NCBI RefSeq assembly: GCF_050946405.1
Contig: NZ_JBMNUS010000002.1
Coordinates: forward strand, 62,001-126,000
DNA from: Pseudochelatococcus sp050946405
GTDB lineage: Bacteria; Pseudomonadota; Alphaproteobacteria; Rhizobiales; Beijerinckiaceae
Length of the DNA stretch: 64,000 nucleotides
Reading direction: 5' to 3'
Both the position numbers and the translations under genes were made by a program. Of this stretch, positions 37,674 to 47,057 are shown piece after piece (the first letter of the stretch is position 1; every line of letters begins with the position of its first letter). The notes below the pieces were generated by a model. That model made no database searches. It was not told the origin of the DNA and saw only the letters and a program-made list of their open reading frames with translations.

Positions 37674-38118
37674 ATCACAAGAGGGTCTTCCGGTCTCATG
37701 TCCGGGCACACGCCGGCCATGCTGCATACGAGTAGACCGATTTACGCGGTCGCTTCAAGAAGCGTCGCCGCTTTCCGAAGATTCCCTGGGGAAAGATGCG
37801 CATATCTTGCGGCTGCTGTCACGCGCCTGCATCCGGGGCGCTTCTCCATCCGCCGCAATCCGATAGCCTGAAGCGCGCCGTTCCTCGCAGCCGTAAGCGC
37901 CGTGTCCACGGCTTTTCAAGCTTCCGCGGCGTTTTTAATGGAAAATAAAAGGATAGGGAAGGGTATGATCAGAAGATTCTTATCAATTAAATGATTCCGT
38001 TTAAGGGGGCATGCTCTGGTAAAACGGGTCCGATATCAATCTACGTTTCATGTCGGGGTGAAGCCCGCGTGATGTAGCGCAAACGGCGTGTGATGGAGAC
38101 AAAGGTAGATGAGCGCAC
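37674..38118. other. Intergenic region between tRNA-Leu and membrane protein gene
   Basis: The 445-bp region should hold the tRNA promoter (minus) and that of the membrane protein gene (plus). The stretch around 37930-38040 is markedly AT-richer than the surroundings. I found no convincing -35/-10 pair, tRNA fragment, direct repeat of the tRNA 3' end, or gene. Confidence 0.5.
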
Positions 38119-39588
38119 ATGACCAGTTTATTCGCCGCCGGTGATACCACAAACGGGCAACCTCAAGGGGATCTTCGCGCGGCAACGTGGAACTTCCTGC
38201 TCGTCGCCGTGCTCGTTCTCGTCGTTTTTCAACCTTATTACACAGGTTATCGGCTATCCCGCGACGATGTGTGGTTTCTGAAGGTCGGGATGGAAGGGCT
38301 GGTATCGGTCCGCGACCACGCCGTTCTGGTGGCGACCGAGCAGGGGCGTATCGGCCAGTTGCTGATGTTGCCCCTGAATGTTCTCGGCTCGCTTCTGGCC
38401 GGGAACCCTTTGTGGCGCTTTGTTTTTCTCGCCCTTTACGTCATTCAGCTGCTGCTGTTTGCGACTTTCGTCGCCAGGCTTCTCCGGCAGCACGTCGCGC
38501 TCCTCCTGTTTCTTTTATTGGTCGTTCTGCATCCGCTTGCTTTTGACAACATGCCGCCGAACGCCTATCCGTTACAGAACACGGTGCCCTTCATCCTGGT
38601 GCTGGCTTCGAGACTGGTCATTCTCGATCGGCGGCAGCGTGAAACCGCCTCGCGTGTAGCGGTCGGGGCCGCGCAAGCGGGTTTTGCGCTCGGCATGTTC
38701 ATCAGCGAATTTGCGGTCGCCCTCGGTACTGCTCTGTTGATTGCCGAATATCTGGCGCGGGTGCAATGGAAGCGGACCGCCGGTAATACGTGGATTGCCG
38801 CGTTTCGCGCATCCTTTGCGCGCCGTTTCCTTGTTTCGGACGCGCTGGCGGCGTGCGTCGCGCTTGCTCCCTATGCGCTGTTCCGGTGGTTGCATCCCAG
38901 CATCTATGCCGGCAACTCGATCGGGGGATTGCTGGAACCGGATCGCGTCTTCGGCACCGCGTTCTGGCACATCGTCGCCGGGACGCCCGCGCGGTTCATG
39001 AGAGAAGGATTGCCCCCCGCCGAGATTCCCGACGTGCTGGCCGCAATCGTCGTCGGGGCGGCGGTCGTCTTTTGCCTCTGCCGCCTGATCGGCCCGGCCC
39101 TGCGCATTCGGGCGCCGTGGGCCGTTGCCGGTGTATCGCTCTTTCTGGCGATCTACATGAATTTGCCGATCGCGATCAGCGCGAAGTACCAGCAAGAGTG
39201 TATGGAGTGGAGCAAATGCGGCTATCTTGACAGCAGAATGTCCTATCTTGCCGTGATCGTCGCTGTCATGTGCCTGTTCCCCATTGCGGGAAGACTGCCG
39301 TTCCGGCGTATTGCGCTGGGGGGCGTGTGCGTTGCGCTGGGAGCGGCTGCGGTGTTCGTATCTTTGCACAATGCCGGTCAGGCCAGGCAGATGCGGCGGT
39401 TCGACACCGTGTGGAGCCGGGCGCACGCGACCGCGTGCGCCACCCCCGGGCTGGTTGACGATGAGGCCGCCTTTACCGCCGATATCGACCCCGAAGGGCT
39501 CGTCGAGATGCATCCGCCCTCGAAGCCGATCGAATTCTGGAGAGTGTATATTCCCTGGCAAGCAGGCCGGTCCTGTCAGAACGCCTGA
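38119..39588 (+). CDS. Multispanning membrane protein of unknown function
   Basis: This is a 489-residue integral membrane protein with about ten hydrophobic segments, for example WNFLLVAVLVLVVFQPYY near the start and VALLLFLLLVVLHPLAF in the middle. An early acidic pair follows the first helix (SRDDVWFLKVG). The layout of N-terminal helix, acidic loop, many helices and a C-terminal soluble tail of about 70 residues is reminiscent of GT-C-type glycosyltransferases, but I see no decisive motif. Base composition and codon choice look less GC-biased than the neighbours, which suggests transfer or weak selection. The start follows GAGCGCAC, a poor ribosome binding site. Confidence 0.75.
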   Translation: MTSLFAAGDTTNGQPQGDLRAATWNFLLVAVLVLVVFQPYYTGYRLSRDDVWFLKVGMEGLVSVRDHAVLVATEQGRIGQLLMLPLNVLGSLLAGNPLWRFVFLALYVIQLLLFATFVARLLRQHVALLLFLLLVVLHPLAFDNMPPNAYPLQNTVPFILVLASRLVILDRRQRETASRVAVGAAQAGFALGMFISEFAVALGTALLIAEYLARVQWKRTAGNTWIAAFRASFARRFLVSDALAACVALAPYALFRWLHPSIYAGNSIGGLLEPDRVFGTAFWHIVAGTPARFMREGLPPAEIPDVLAAIVVGAAVVFCLCRLIGPALRIRAPWAVAGVSLFLAIYMNLPIAISAKYQQECMEWSKCGYLDSRMSYLAVIVAVMCLFPIAGRLPFRRIALGGVCVALGAAAVFVSLHNAGQARQMRRFDTVWSRAHATACATPGLVDDEAAFTADIDPEGLVEMHPPSKPIEFWRVYIPWQAGRSCQNA

Positions 39589-39679
39589 CAGGACCGGCGG
39601 GTTGAGAGTGGTCGGGGATTCCGGCTCTCGTCCGGCGCCGAGGCCGGTTGCCGCGAAAATCCGCGAGCGGTGCGGGCGG

Positions 39680-40351
39680 TCAGCCGGCGGCGGCTTCGCT
39701 TTCGGCCGGTTTCGGGCCGAGCCGCTTGTCGAGATAGGATTCGACGGTCGTGATCAGCGGGTCCACCTGCCCGTCGAAAAAGTGATTGGCGCCGGGGATG
39801 ATGGCGTGCTCGATCACGATGCCTTTCTGCGTCTTGACCTTTTCGATCACGCCGATCACCTCGCGCAGCGGCGCCACCCTGTCCTGTTCGCCGTGCACGA
39901 AAAGGCCGGACGACGGGCAGGGTGCGAGGAACGAGAAATCATAACGGTTCGCCATCGCCGCAATCGACAGGAAACCCTCGATCTCGGGGCGGCGCATCAG
40001 CAATTGCATGCCGATCCATGCGCCGAAGGAGACGCCGGCGATCCAGCAATTGCGCGCTTCCGGGTTGACGGACTGCACCCAGTCGAGCGCGGCGGCGGCG
40101 TCCGACAATTCGCCCGCCCCGTGATCGAAGACGCCCTGGCTGCGCCCCACGCCGCGGAAGTTGAAGCGAAGCGCCGAAAAGCCGCGGTTCACGAACGTGT
40201 AATACAAATTGTACACGATCTGGTTGTTCATGGTGCCGCCGAACTGCGGATGCGGATGCAGGATGAGCGCGATCGGCGCGCCCTTTTCCTTCGCGGGGTG
40301 GTAACGTCCTTCAATGCGGCCGGCGGGGCCGGAAAAGATGATCTCGGGCAT
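39680..40351 (-). CDS. Alpha/beta hydrolase family protein
   Basis: This 223-residue alpha/beta hydrolase has an intact triad: nucleophile serine in AGVSFGAWIG, aspartate in HGEQDRVAP and histidine in PGANHFFDG. The early HPHPQFGGTMNN motif is typical of a conserved proteobacterial subgroup of unknown substrate. The start at 40351 (MPEIIFSGPAG) matches the conserved N-terminus. It is transcribed away from the suf operon, a neighbourhood I associate with rhizobial genomes; a direct role in Fe-S assembly is not known. Confidence 0.88.
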   Translation of the reverse strand: MPEIIFSGPAGRIEGRYHPAKEKGAPIALILHPHPQFGGTMNNQIVYNLYYTFVNRGFSALRFNFRGVGRSQGVFDHGAGELSDAAAALDWVQSVNPEARNCWIAGVSFGAWIGMQLLMRRPEIEGFLSIAAMANRYDFSFLAPCPSSGLFVHGEQDRVAPLREVIGVIEKVKTQKGIVIEHAIIPGANHFFDGQVDPLITTVESYLDKRLGPKPAESEAAAG

Positions 40352-40476
40352 CGGGCACCATATACGACGTCGCGGCGGGGAGCGCGCGACAGGGAAAGCA
40401 GACGATCGCAACGGGACAGACCCGGTTGCGGCGGATCCGAATGCCGAAGCCCGGCCCGGTTCCGTGTTTGCATGGC

Positions 40477-40506
40477 TTGTCTATTTACGATACTTTGTCA
40501 TATAAT
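40477..40506 (+). promoter_or_regulatory. Candidate promoter of the suf operon
   Basis: TTGTCT (40477-40482) and a perfect TATAAT (40501-40506) are separated by 18 bases. The -10 lies in the 10-bp palindrome TATAATTATA. The leader to the desulfurase ATG would be about 285 nt. The palindrome could be part of an iron- or Fe-S-responsive operator; that is inference. Confidence 0.55.
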
Positions 40507-40691
40507 TATAGTCGTCTTCAAATTCATCCCGATGAGGATCGAAAGAACGTCGCATCAGCAAATCGGCGCATGCGCGCCCATCCCGCGACGGGCCGCAGCA
40601 ATGATCGCGGCGCCTTTCTATCACGGTCCGGGGGGATAAAAGCAAGCATATTGCGCGGCATGTGGCTGAGGGAATGCCGGCCGGGTGATGC

Positions 40692-40749
40692 GGGCCAAGA
40701 GATTATGGGCCAAGAGATTATGGGCCGAGAGATTATGGGCCGAGAGATA
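40692..40749. repeat. Four tandem 15-bp units upstream of the suf operon
   Basis: GGGCCAAGAGATTAT occurs at 40692 and 40707, GGGCCGAGAGATTAT at 40722, and a partial fourth copy starts at 40737. The array ends 47 bp before the desulfurase start. Its reverse complement (ATAATCTCTTGGCCC) resembles the 16-bp unit at 8653-8733. Confidence 0.9.
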
Positions 40750-40796
40750 TCCCGGCGCATTGCATGCCGGTTTCGCGCGAGCGGGTGAGACAGTCC

Positions 40797-42038
40797 ATGA
40801 CCGACAGGCGAGTTTATCTGGATTTCAACGCCACGGCGCCCATGCGCCCCGAGGTGCTGGAGGCCATGACACGCGCGCTCGCGCAGGCGGGCAATCCTTC
40901 CTCCGTGCATGCGGAAGGGAGGGCGGCGCACAAGTTGATGGAGGATGCGCGGGCGCGGGTCGCGGCGCTGGTCGGCGCGCGGGCAGAGGATGTCGTCTTC
41001 ACCGGCGGCGGATCGGAAGCCAACACGATGGCGCTGTCGCCGCTCGTGCGCGTGTCGCGACGCTGTGCGGCGGGAGCGGGAACTTGCGCGACGGGTGATT
41101 CCCGCCCCTTGGCGCGTCTCTTCATCGGCGATAGCGAGCATCCGAGCGTGCTTGCGGGCGGGCGGTTCTTGCCGGCGCAGATCGAGCGGATACCCGTTAA
41201 TGCCGACGGCGTGCTGCGGCCGGACTGGCTGGCGCAGCGGCTGGCCCGTCTCGCCGTCGAGGAGCCGGAGGCGGGTTTCCTCGTCAGCGTGCAGGTGGCC
41301 AACAGCGAAACCGGTGTGTTGCAGCCGGTGGCGGAAATCGCGGCGCTGGTGCGCGAGGCCGGCGGCGTCATCCACACCGACGCGGTGCAGGCGGCGGGGC
41401 GGATGGCGCTCGATATCGGGGAACTCGGCGTCGACATGCTGACGCTCTCGGCGCACAAGCTCGGCGGGCCGCAGGGCGTGGGGGCGCTCGTGCTGGCGTC
41501 GGGGGCGGTGGAGCCCGGAACGCCGCTGGTGCGCGGCGGCGGGCAGGAGCGCGGCCGGCGAGCGGGAACGGAAAATGTCGCCGGCATCGCGGGCTTCGGC
41601 GCCGCCGCGGCGCTTGCCTCGGGAGAGCTTGCATTGCGCGGGATGAGCGCTTATCCAGCGCATCTCGCGGCGTTGCGCGACGGATTCGAGCGCCGGTTGC
41701 GGAACCTGTTTCCGCAGGCGGTGATCTTCGGCGACGGTGCGGCGCGGGTCTGCAACACCAGCGCCTTCGCCATCTCCGGCCTCAGGGCGGAAACGCTGCT
41801 GATGGCGCTCGATCTCGCCGGCATGGCGGTGTCGAGCGGCTCGGCGTGTTCGTCCGGCAAGGTGCGCCGCTCGCATGTGCTGGCGGCGATGGGCGTTGCG
41901 CCGCATATTGCGGAGGGCGCGTTGCGCGTCAGCTTCGGCTGGGCGTCGCGCGCGGATGACGTCGATTCGTTCGTTGCGGCTTTGGAAAAAGTCGCAGGTA
42001 TGCTTATATCCCGTCAGAGAGGCCGCGACGCGGCCTGA
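40797..42038 (+). CDS. Cysteine desulfurase (IscS/NifS class)
   Basis: This 413-residue PLP enzyme has the PLP lysine in LSAHKLGGPQGVGAL and the persulfide cysteine in SSGSACSSGKV, the loop type of group I (IscS/NifS) desulfurases. The N-terminus VYLDFNATAPM is typical. It supplies sulfur from cysteine. It is the first gene of the suf operon and lies 64 bp before sufB; a second desulfurase of the SufS class is encoded further down. The start at 40797 follows GGGTGAGA. Confidence 0.92.
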   Translation: MTDRRVYLDFNATAPMRPEVLEAMTRALAQAGNPSSVHAEGRAAHKLMEDARARVAALVGARAEDVVFTGGGSEANTMALSPLVRVSRRCAAGAGTCATGDSRPLARLFIGDSEHPSVLAGGRFLPAQIERIPVNADGVLRPDWLAQRLARLAVEEPEAGFLVSVQVANSETGVLQPVAEIAALVREAGGVIHTDAVQAAGRMALDIGELGVDMLTLSAHKLGGPQGVGALVLASGAVEPGTPLVRGGGQERGRRAGTENVAGIAGFGAAAALASGELALRGMSAYPAHLAALRDGFERRLRNLFPQAVIFGDGAARVCNTSAFAISGLRAETLLMALDLAGMAVSSGSACSSGKVRRSHVLAAMGVAPHIAEGALRVSFGWASRADDVDSFVAALEKVAGMLISRQRGRDAA

Positions 42039-42102
42039 CGGCGACATACCGGGCAGTCCTTGCCAACCCGCGGCCCTTGAACCCGCGACAGGAGGTTATG
42101 CC

Positions 42103-43575
42103 ATGCCTGCGGTGCAGGAAACCGTCGAGCGTGTCCGCACGCTCGACGTCGATCAGTACAAATACGGCTTCGAGACCGATCTCGAGGTCGACAAGGCGCC
42201 CAAGGGGCTGAACGAGGACATCGTGCGCCTCATCTCGGCCAAGAAGGGCGAGCCGGAATGGATGACGCAATGGCGTCTCGAAGCCTTCCGGCGCTGGACG
42301 ACCATGCATGAGCCGACCTGGGCGCGCGTGAACTATCCGGCGATCGACTATCAGGAACTCTACTACTACGCCGCGCCGAAGAAGAACGCGGCGCCGAAGT
42401 CGCTGGACGAGGTCGATCCCGAGATCATCAAGACCTACGAGAAGCTCGGCATTCCGCTGCGCGAGCAGGAGATTCTGGCGGGCGTGGAGCCCTCGCGCCG
42501 CGTGGCGGTCGACGCCGTGTTCGATTCGGTGTCGGTGGTGACGACCTTCAAGGAGGAACTGCGCAAGGCGGGCGTGATCTTCTGCTCCATTTCCGAGGCG
42601 ATCCGCGAGCACCCGGAACTGGTGAAGAAGTATCTCGGCACGGTGGTGCCGGTCTCCGACAATTACTTCGCCACGCTCAACTCGGCGGTCTTCACGGACG
42701 GCTCCTTCGTCTACGTACCGGAGGGCGTGCGCTGCCCGATGGAGCTTTCCACATATTTCCGCATCAACGAGCGCAACACCGGCCAGTTCGAGCGCACGCT
42801 GATCATCGCCGACAAGGGCGCCTACGTCAGCTATCTGGAAGGCTGCACGGCACCCGCACGCGACGAGAACCAGTTGCACGCGGCGGTCGTCGAGCTTGTC
42901 GCGCTTGACGAGGCGGAGATCAAGTATTCCACGGTTCAGAACTGGTATCCGGGCGATTCCGAGGGCAGGGGCGGCGTCTACAACTTCGTCACCAAGCGCG
43001 GCGATTGCCGGGGGCGCGATTCCAAGATCTCCTGGACGCAGGTGGAAACCGGGTCCGCGATCACCTGGAAATATCCGTCCTGTATCCTGCGCGGCGACAA
43101 TTCGCGCGGCGAGTTCTACTCCATCGCCATCTCGAACGGCTTCCAGCAGGTCGATTCCGGCACCAAGATGATCCATCTGGGGCGCAACACCTCGAGCCGC
43201 ATCATCTCGAAGGGCATCGCCGCCGGGCGCTCGGAAAACACCTATCGCGGCCTTGTCTCGGCGCATCGGCGGGCATCCGGCGCGCGCAACTTCACCAACT
43301 GCGATTCGCTGCTGATCGGCGACAAATGCGGCGCGCATACGGTGCCGTATATCGAGTCGAAGAACGCCAGCGCCATTTTCGAGCATGAGGCCACGACCTC
43401 GAAGATCTCCGACGACCAGATGTTCTACTGCCTGCAACGCGGGCTGGACGAGGAAGAGGCGATCGCGCTCATCGTCAACGGCTTCGTCAAGGACGTGTTG
43501 CAGCAACTGCCGATGGAATTCGCGGTGGAAGCGCAGAAGCTGATTTCGATCAGCCTCGAAGGGTCGGTTGGATAG
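42103..43575 (+). CDS. sufB: Fe-S cluster assembly scaffold SufB
   Basis: This 490-residue SufB builds Fe-S clusters with SufC and SufD in the cytosol. The C-terminal beta-helix region contains the conserved cysteine-bearing stretches NFTNCDSLLIGDKCGAHT and EHEATTSKISDDQMFYC typical of SufB. The start at 42103 follows a perfect AGGAGG at 7-bp spacing; the upstream open frame is shadow of the desulfurase. Length is usual for the family. Confidence 0.97.
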   Translation: MPAVQETVERVRTLDVDQYKYGFETDLEVDKAPKGLNEDIVRLISAKKGEPEWMTQWRLEAFRRWTTMHEPTWARVNYPAIDYQELYYYAAPKKNAAPKSLDEVDPEIIKTYEKLGIPLREQEILAGVEPSRRVAVDAVFDSVSVVTTFKEELRKAGVIFCSISEAIREHPELVKKYLGTVVPVSDNYFATLNSAVFTDGSFVYVPEGVRCPMELSTYFRINERNTGQFERTLIIADKGAYVSYLEGCTAPARDENQLHAAVVELVALDEAEIKYSTVQNWYPGDSEGRGGVYNFVTKRGDCRGRDSKISWTQVETGSAITWKYPSCILRGDNSRGEFYSIAISNGFQQVDSGTKMIHLGRNTSSRIISKGIAAGRSENTYRGLVSAHRRASGARNFTNCDSLLIGDKCGAHTVPYIESKNASAIFEHEATTSKISDDQMFYCLQRGLDEEEAIALIVNGFVKDVLQQLPMEFAVEAQKLISISLEGSVG

Positions 43576-43670
43576 GCCGCGCCGATACCGGAAGATCCGT
43601 TCGCTGTCCGGCAAGGCCGGGACACACGATCTCCCGATTGCCAGCGTGGAAGGTCATGGGGAAAAGATAA

Positions 43671-44420
43671 ATGATCGAAATCAAGAATCTCGTGGTGGAA
43701 ATCGAGGGCAACCGCATTCTCAACGGTCTGGACCTGACGGTGCATGACGGCGAGGTGGCCGCGATCATGGGGCCGAACGGCTCCGGCAAGTCGACCCTGA
43801 GCTATGTCATCGCCGGCAAGGAGGAATACGAGGTTCTGGACGGCGAAATCCTGCTCGACGGCGAGAACATTCTTGAGCTTGAGCCGCACGAGCGCGCTGC
43901 GAAAGGTGTTTTCCTCGCCTTCCAGTATCCGCTGGAAATTCCGGGCGTCGCCACGATGTCGTTCCTCAAGGCGGTCCTCAATGCCCAGCGCAAGGCGCGC
44001 GGGGAGGAGGAACTGACCACGCCCGACTTCATGCGCCGCGTGAAGGGGGCCGCCGAACGCCTTCAGATCAATCAGGAGATGCTGAAGCGGGCTCTCAATG
44101 TCGGCTTTTCCGGCGGCGAGAAGAAGCGCATGGAAATCCTCCAGATGGCGCTGCTGGAGCCCTCCTTCTGCATTCTGGACGAGACCGATTCGGGGCTCGA
44201 TATCGACGCGCTGCGCATCGTCTCCGAGGGCGTGAACGCGCTGCGCGACGGCAAGCGTTCGTTCCTCGTCATCACCCACTACCAGCGCCTGCTCAATCAC
44301 ATCGTGCCCGATACGGTGCACGTGATGTCGAAGGGGCGGATCGTGCGCACCGGCGACAAGGAACTGGCGCTTGAGCTTGAGGCCAGCGGTTATGCCGATT
44401 ACGTGAACGAGGCGGCGTAA
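43671..44420 (+). CDS. sufC: Fe-S cluster assembly ATPase SufC
   Basis: This 249-residue soluble ABC-type ATPase has Walker A GPNGSGKST at ~35, signature FSGGEKKRMEILQMAL at ~144, Walker B FCILDETDSGLD and H-loop VITHYQ, all in SufC form. It drives conformational change of the SufBCD scaffold. It starts 95 bp after sufB and ends 6 bp before sufD. Confidence 0.97.
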   Translation: MIEIKNLVVEIEGNRILNGLDLTVHDGEVAAIMGPNGSGKSTLSYVIAGKEEYEVLDGEILLDGENILELEPHERAAKGVFLAFQYPLEIPGVATMSFLKAVLNAQRKARGEEELTTPDFMRRVKGAAERLQINQEMLKRALNVGFSGGEKKRMEILQMALLEPSFCILDETDSGLDIDALRIVSEGVNALRDGKRSFLVITHYQRLLNHIVPDTVHVMSKGRIVRTGDKELALELEASGYADYVNEAA

Positions 44421-44426
44421 GAAGAC

Positions 44427-45737
44427 ATGACGGAAATCACGCCCATCCGCACGCAGGCCGAGACCCAGTTGCTGGGCTACCTGCGCGAGCAGCGTCCCGG
44501 TCTGCCTGACGGCGACGGCAGCGTCATCGGGCGCGCGGTCGCCGCGGCCCGCCTTGAGCGCGACGGTCTGCCCAATCGCCGGGTCGAGGAATGGAAATAT
44601 ACCGACCTGCGCGCCCTGCTGCGCGAGGCGGCCGCCCCCGCCGCTCGCCCTTCGGAAAGCGAGATCGCGGCGGCGCGGGCGCGGGCGCGCCTGTTCGCGG
44701 ATGTCGCGGCCGTGCGGATCGATTTCGTGAACGGCCATCTCGCCGGGCACGATGCCGCGCCTGAAGGCGTGGCGGTGATCGGCCTGGCGCAGGCGCTGGC
44801 GGAGGCGCATCCGGCGCTGTCGAACCTGAACCGGGTGACGGTGGCGGCCGGCAATGCCGCGTATGACCTCAACCGCGCCTTCCTGTCGGACGGCGTCGTC
44901 GTGCATGTGGCGGCGGGGCGGGAGGTGGCCGCGCCGTTGCATCTGCGCTTCGTCAATCACGGCACAGCTTCCTTCGCCACCGCGCCGCGCGTGCTCGTGG
45001 TGCTGGACAAGGGCGCGGCGCTGACGGTGATCGAATCGCACGAGGGCGATATAGCCGTGCAGCCCAACAGCGTCGTCGAGTTCGTGCTCGACGATGATGC
45101 GCGCGTCGAGCATGTGCGCGTCAATGCGGAGGCGGCGCAAACGCTGGCGCTTTCCACCGTGACGGCGGCTGTGGGCGCGCGCGCGGCGTTCCGCTCGGTC
45201 AACCTGCACGCGGGCGCCGCCGTGGTGCGTCATCAACTGTTCATCGCCTGCGAGGGCGAGGATGCGAGGGTGACGCTCGGCGGCGTGACGGTCATTGCCG
45301 GCGGCGACCACGCCGACACAACGCTCGTCGTCGACCATGCGGTGCCGGGCGGCGAGAGCCGGGAACTCTTCAAGACCGTCGTCGGCGGCGAGGCGCGCGG
45401 CGTGTTTCAGGGCAAGATCATCGTGCGTCCCGACGCGCAGAAGACGGACGGGCGCATGATGTCGGCGGCGCTGCTGCTGTCGCCGGACGCCACGATGAAC
45501 AACAAGCCGGAGCTCGAAATCTGGGCCGACGACGTGCAATGCGCGCATGGCGCGACCTGCGGCGAGCTGGATGCGGAATTGCTGTTCTACCTGATGGCGC
45601 GCGGGCTGCCGCGCGAGGAAGCGCAGGCCCTGCTGTTGCAGGCGTTCATCGGCGAGGCGCTCGAACTTGTGACCGACGACGCCCTGCGCGCGGCGATGAA
45701 CTCCCTTGCGGTGGAGAGGCTTGCCATTCTTGCATAA
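44427..45737 (+). CDS. sufD: Fe-S cluster assembly protein SufD
   Basis: This 436-residue SufD is partner of SufB. The diagnostic C-terminal histidine region KPELEIWADDVQCAHGATCG is present, containing the equivalent of the E. coli SufD histidine needed for iron acquisition. The N-terminal third (RRVEEWKYTDLRALL) also matches the family. It lies directly after sufC with a 6-bp gap. Confidence 0.96.
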   Translation: MTEITPIRTQAETQLLGYLREQRPGLPDGDGSVIGRAVAAARLERDGLPNRRVEEWKYTDLRALLREAAAPAARPSESEIAAARARARLFADVAAVRIDFVNGHLAGHDAAPEGVAVIGLAQALAEAHPALSNLNRVTVAAGNAAYDLNRAFLSDGVVVHVAAGREVAAPLHLRFVNHGTASFATAPRVLVVLDKGAALTVIESHEGDIAVQPNSVVEFVLDDDARVEHVRVNAEAAQTLALSTVTAAVGARAAFRSVNLHAGAAVVRHQLFIACEGEDARVTLGGVTVIAGGDHADTTLVVDHAVPGGESRELFKTVVGGEARGVFQGKIIVRPDAQKTDGRMMSAALLLSPDATMNNKPELEIWADDVQCAHGATCGELDAELLFYLMARGLPREEAQALLLQAFIGEALELVTDDALRAAMNSLAVERLAILA

Positions 45738-45796
45738 ATGTAGATTGATAGGTGGTATGTGCACCGCAACATGAAGCGGTGCGGAATGAGGGATCG

Positions 45797-47038
45797 ATGA
45801 GTAGCGCGGTGGCGAGCGGCAGTTACGATGTGGAGGCGGTGCGGAAGGATTTTCCGATTCTGTCGCGGGAGATCTACGGCAAGCCGCTCGTCTATCTGGA
45901 CAACGCAGCCTCCGCGCAGAAGCCGCGCGCGGTCATCGATGCGATGAGCCGCGTTTACGAGAACCATTACGCCAACGTCCATCGCGGGCTGCACTTCCTG
46001 GCCAACGCGGCCACGGAGGCTTTCGAGGATGCGCGCGAGACGGTGCGCGGCTTTCTGAACGCGGAAAGCACCGACGAGATCGTGTTCACCCGCTCCGCGA
46101 CGGAGGCGATCAACCTCGTGGCCGATGCGTTCGGCCGGGCGCATATCGGCGAGGGCGACGAGATCGTCCTGTCCATTCTGGAGCATCATTCCAACATCGT
46201 GCCGTGGCATTTCCTGCGCGAGCGCAAGGGCGCGGTGCTGAAATGGGCGCCGGTCGACGATGACGGCAACTTCCTCATCGACGCGTTCGAGGCGCTGCTG
46301 ACGCCGCGCACGAAGATCGTCGCCATCTCGCAGATGTCCAATGTGCTCGGCACGATCCTGCCGGTGCGGGACATCGTGCGCATCGCCCATTCGCGCGGCA
46401 TTCCGGTGCTGGTCGACGGCAGCCAGGGCGCCGTGCACCTGCCGGTCGACGTGCGGGAGATCGATGCCGATTTCTATGCCTTCACCGGTCACAAGGTCTA
46501 TGGGCCGACGGGCATCGGCGTGCTCTACGGCAAGGCGCGCTGGCTGGAGACCTTGCCGCCGTTCAACGGCGGCGGCGAGATGATCGAGAGCGTCACGCTC
46601 GATTCCGTCACCTACAACACGCCGCCGCACCGTTTCGAGGCCGGCACGCCGCCCATCGTGGAGGCGATCGGGCTTGCGGAGGCGATCCGCTATGTCGAGC
46701 GCCTCGGGCGCAATGCCATCCTCAATCACGAGGAGCAGTTGCGCGACTACGCGATGCAGCAGGTCGGCGCGATCAATTCCATCCGCATTCTGGGCCGTGC
46801 GCGCGAGAAAGGCGCGATCCTCTCCTTCGAGATGCGCGGGGCGCACCCGCATGACGTGGCGACCGTCATCGACCGCGCCGGGGTGGCGGTGCGCGCTGGC
46901 ACGCATTGCGCCCAGCCGCTGCTGGCCCGCTTCGGCGCCACCGCGACATGCCGCGCTTCCTTCGCCCTGTACAACACGCGCGAAGAGGTGGACATTCTGG
47001 TCGAGTCGCTGAAAAAGGCGGAACAGCTTTTCGCCTGA
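45797..47038 (+). CDS. sufS: Cysteine desulfurase SufS
   Basis: This 413-residue group II desulfurase has the PLP lysine in FTGHKVYGPTGIG. The active-site cysteine is in RAGTHCAQPLL, the SufS-type short loop. It mobilises persulfide sulfur for SufBCD, normally with SufE or SufU as acceptor; neither is encoded in this window. The start at 45797 follows GAGGGA, 59 bp after sufD. Confidence 0.96.
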   Translation: MSSAVASGSYDVEAVRKDFPILSREIYGKPLVYLDNAASAQKPRAVIDAMSRVYENHYANVHRGLHFLANAATEAFEDARETVRGFLNAESTDEIVFTRSATEAINLVADAFGRAHIGEGDEIVLSILEHHSNIVPWHFLRERKGAVLKWAPVDDDGNFLIDAFEALLTPRTKIVAISQMSNVLGTILPVRDIVRIAHSRGIPVLVDGSQGAVHLPVDVREIDADFYAFTGHKVYGPTGIGVLYGKARWLETLPPFNGGGEMIESVTLDSVTYNTPPHRFEAGTPPIVEAIGLAEAIRYVERLGRNAILNHEEQLRDYAMQQVGAINSIRILGRAREKGAILSFEMRGAHPHDVATVIDRAGVAVRAGTHCAQPLLARFGATATCRASFALYNTREEVDILVESLKKAEQLFA

Positions 47039-47057
47039 TGGTTCTGGGGAGACACTC

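Larger units (their letters stand above)
40352..40796. other. Divergent intergenic region upstream of the suf operon
   Basis: The region holds a good promoter at 40477-40506 and a 15-bp tandem array at 40692-40749. No Rrf2-type regulator gene (iscR/rirA) is encoded here. I could not match a RirA, Irr or IscR site with confidence. Confidence 0.5.

Noticed and set aside
37364..38118. Genomic-island attachment site at the tRNA-Leu gene
   Set aside because: Islands normally insert at the tRNA 3' end, which here faces ugpC with normal composition. I found no repeat of the tRNA 3' end and no integrase, so the odd membrane gene on the 5' side does not support this.
40477..40520. RirA/Irr/IscR binding site before the suf operon
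   Set aside because: The TATAATTATA palindrome is explained by the -10 element, and no stretch matched the known iron-box consensus sequences well enough to claim.
40426..40788. Possible 120-codon ORF upstream of the suf operon
   Set aside because: Its C-terminal half is the translation of the 15-bp tandem array (repeated QEIMG/REIMG), with no ribosome binding site.
43425..45764. 779-codon minus-strand open frame over sufC and sufD
   Set aside because: It is antisense to well-supported suf genes, with composition typical of shadow frames.
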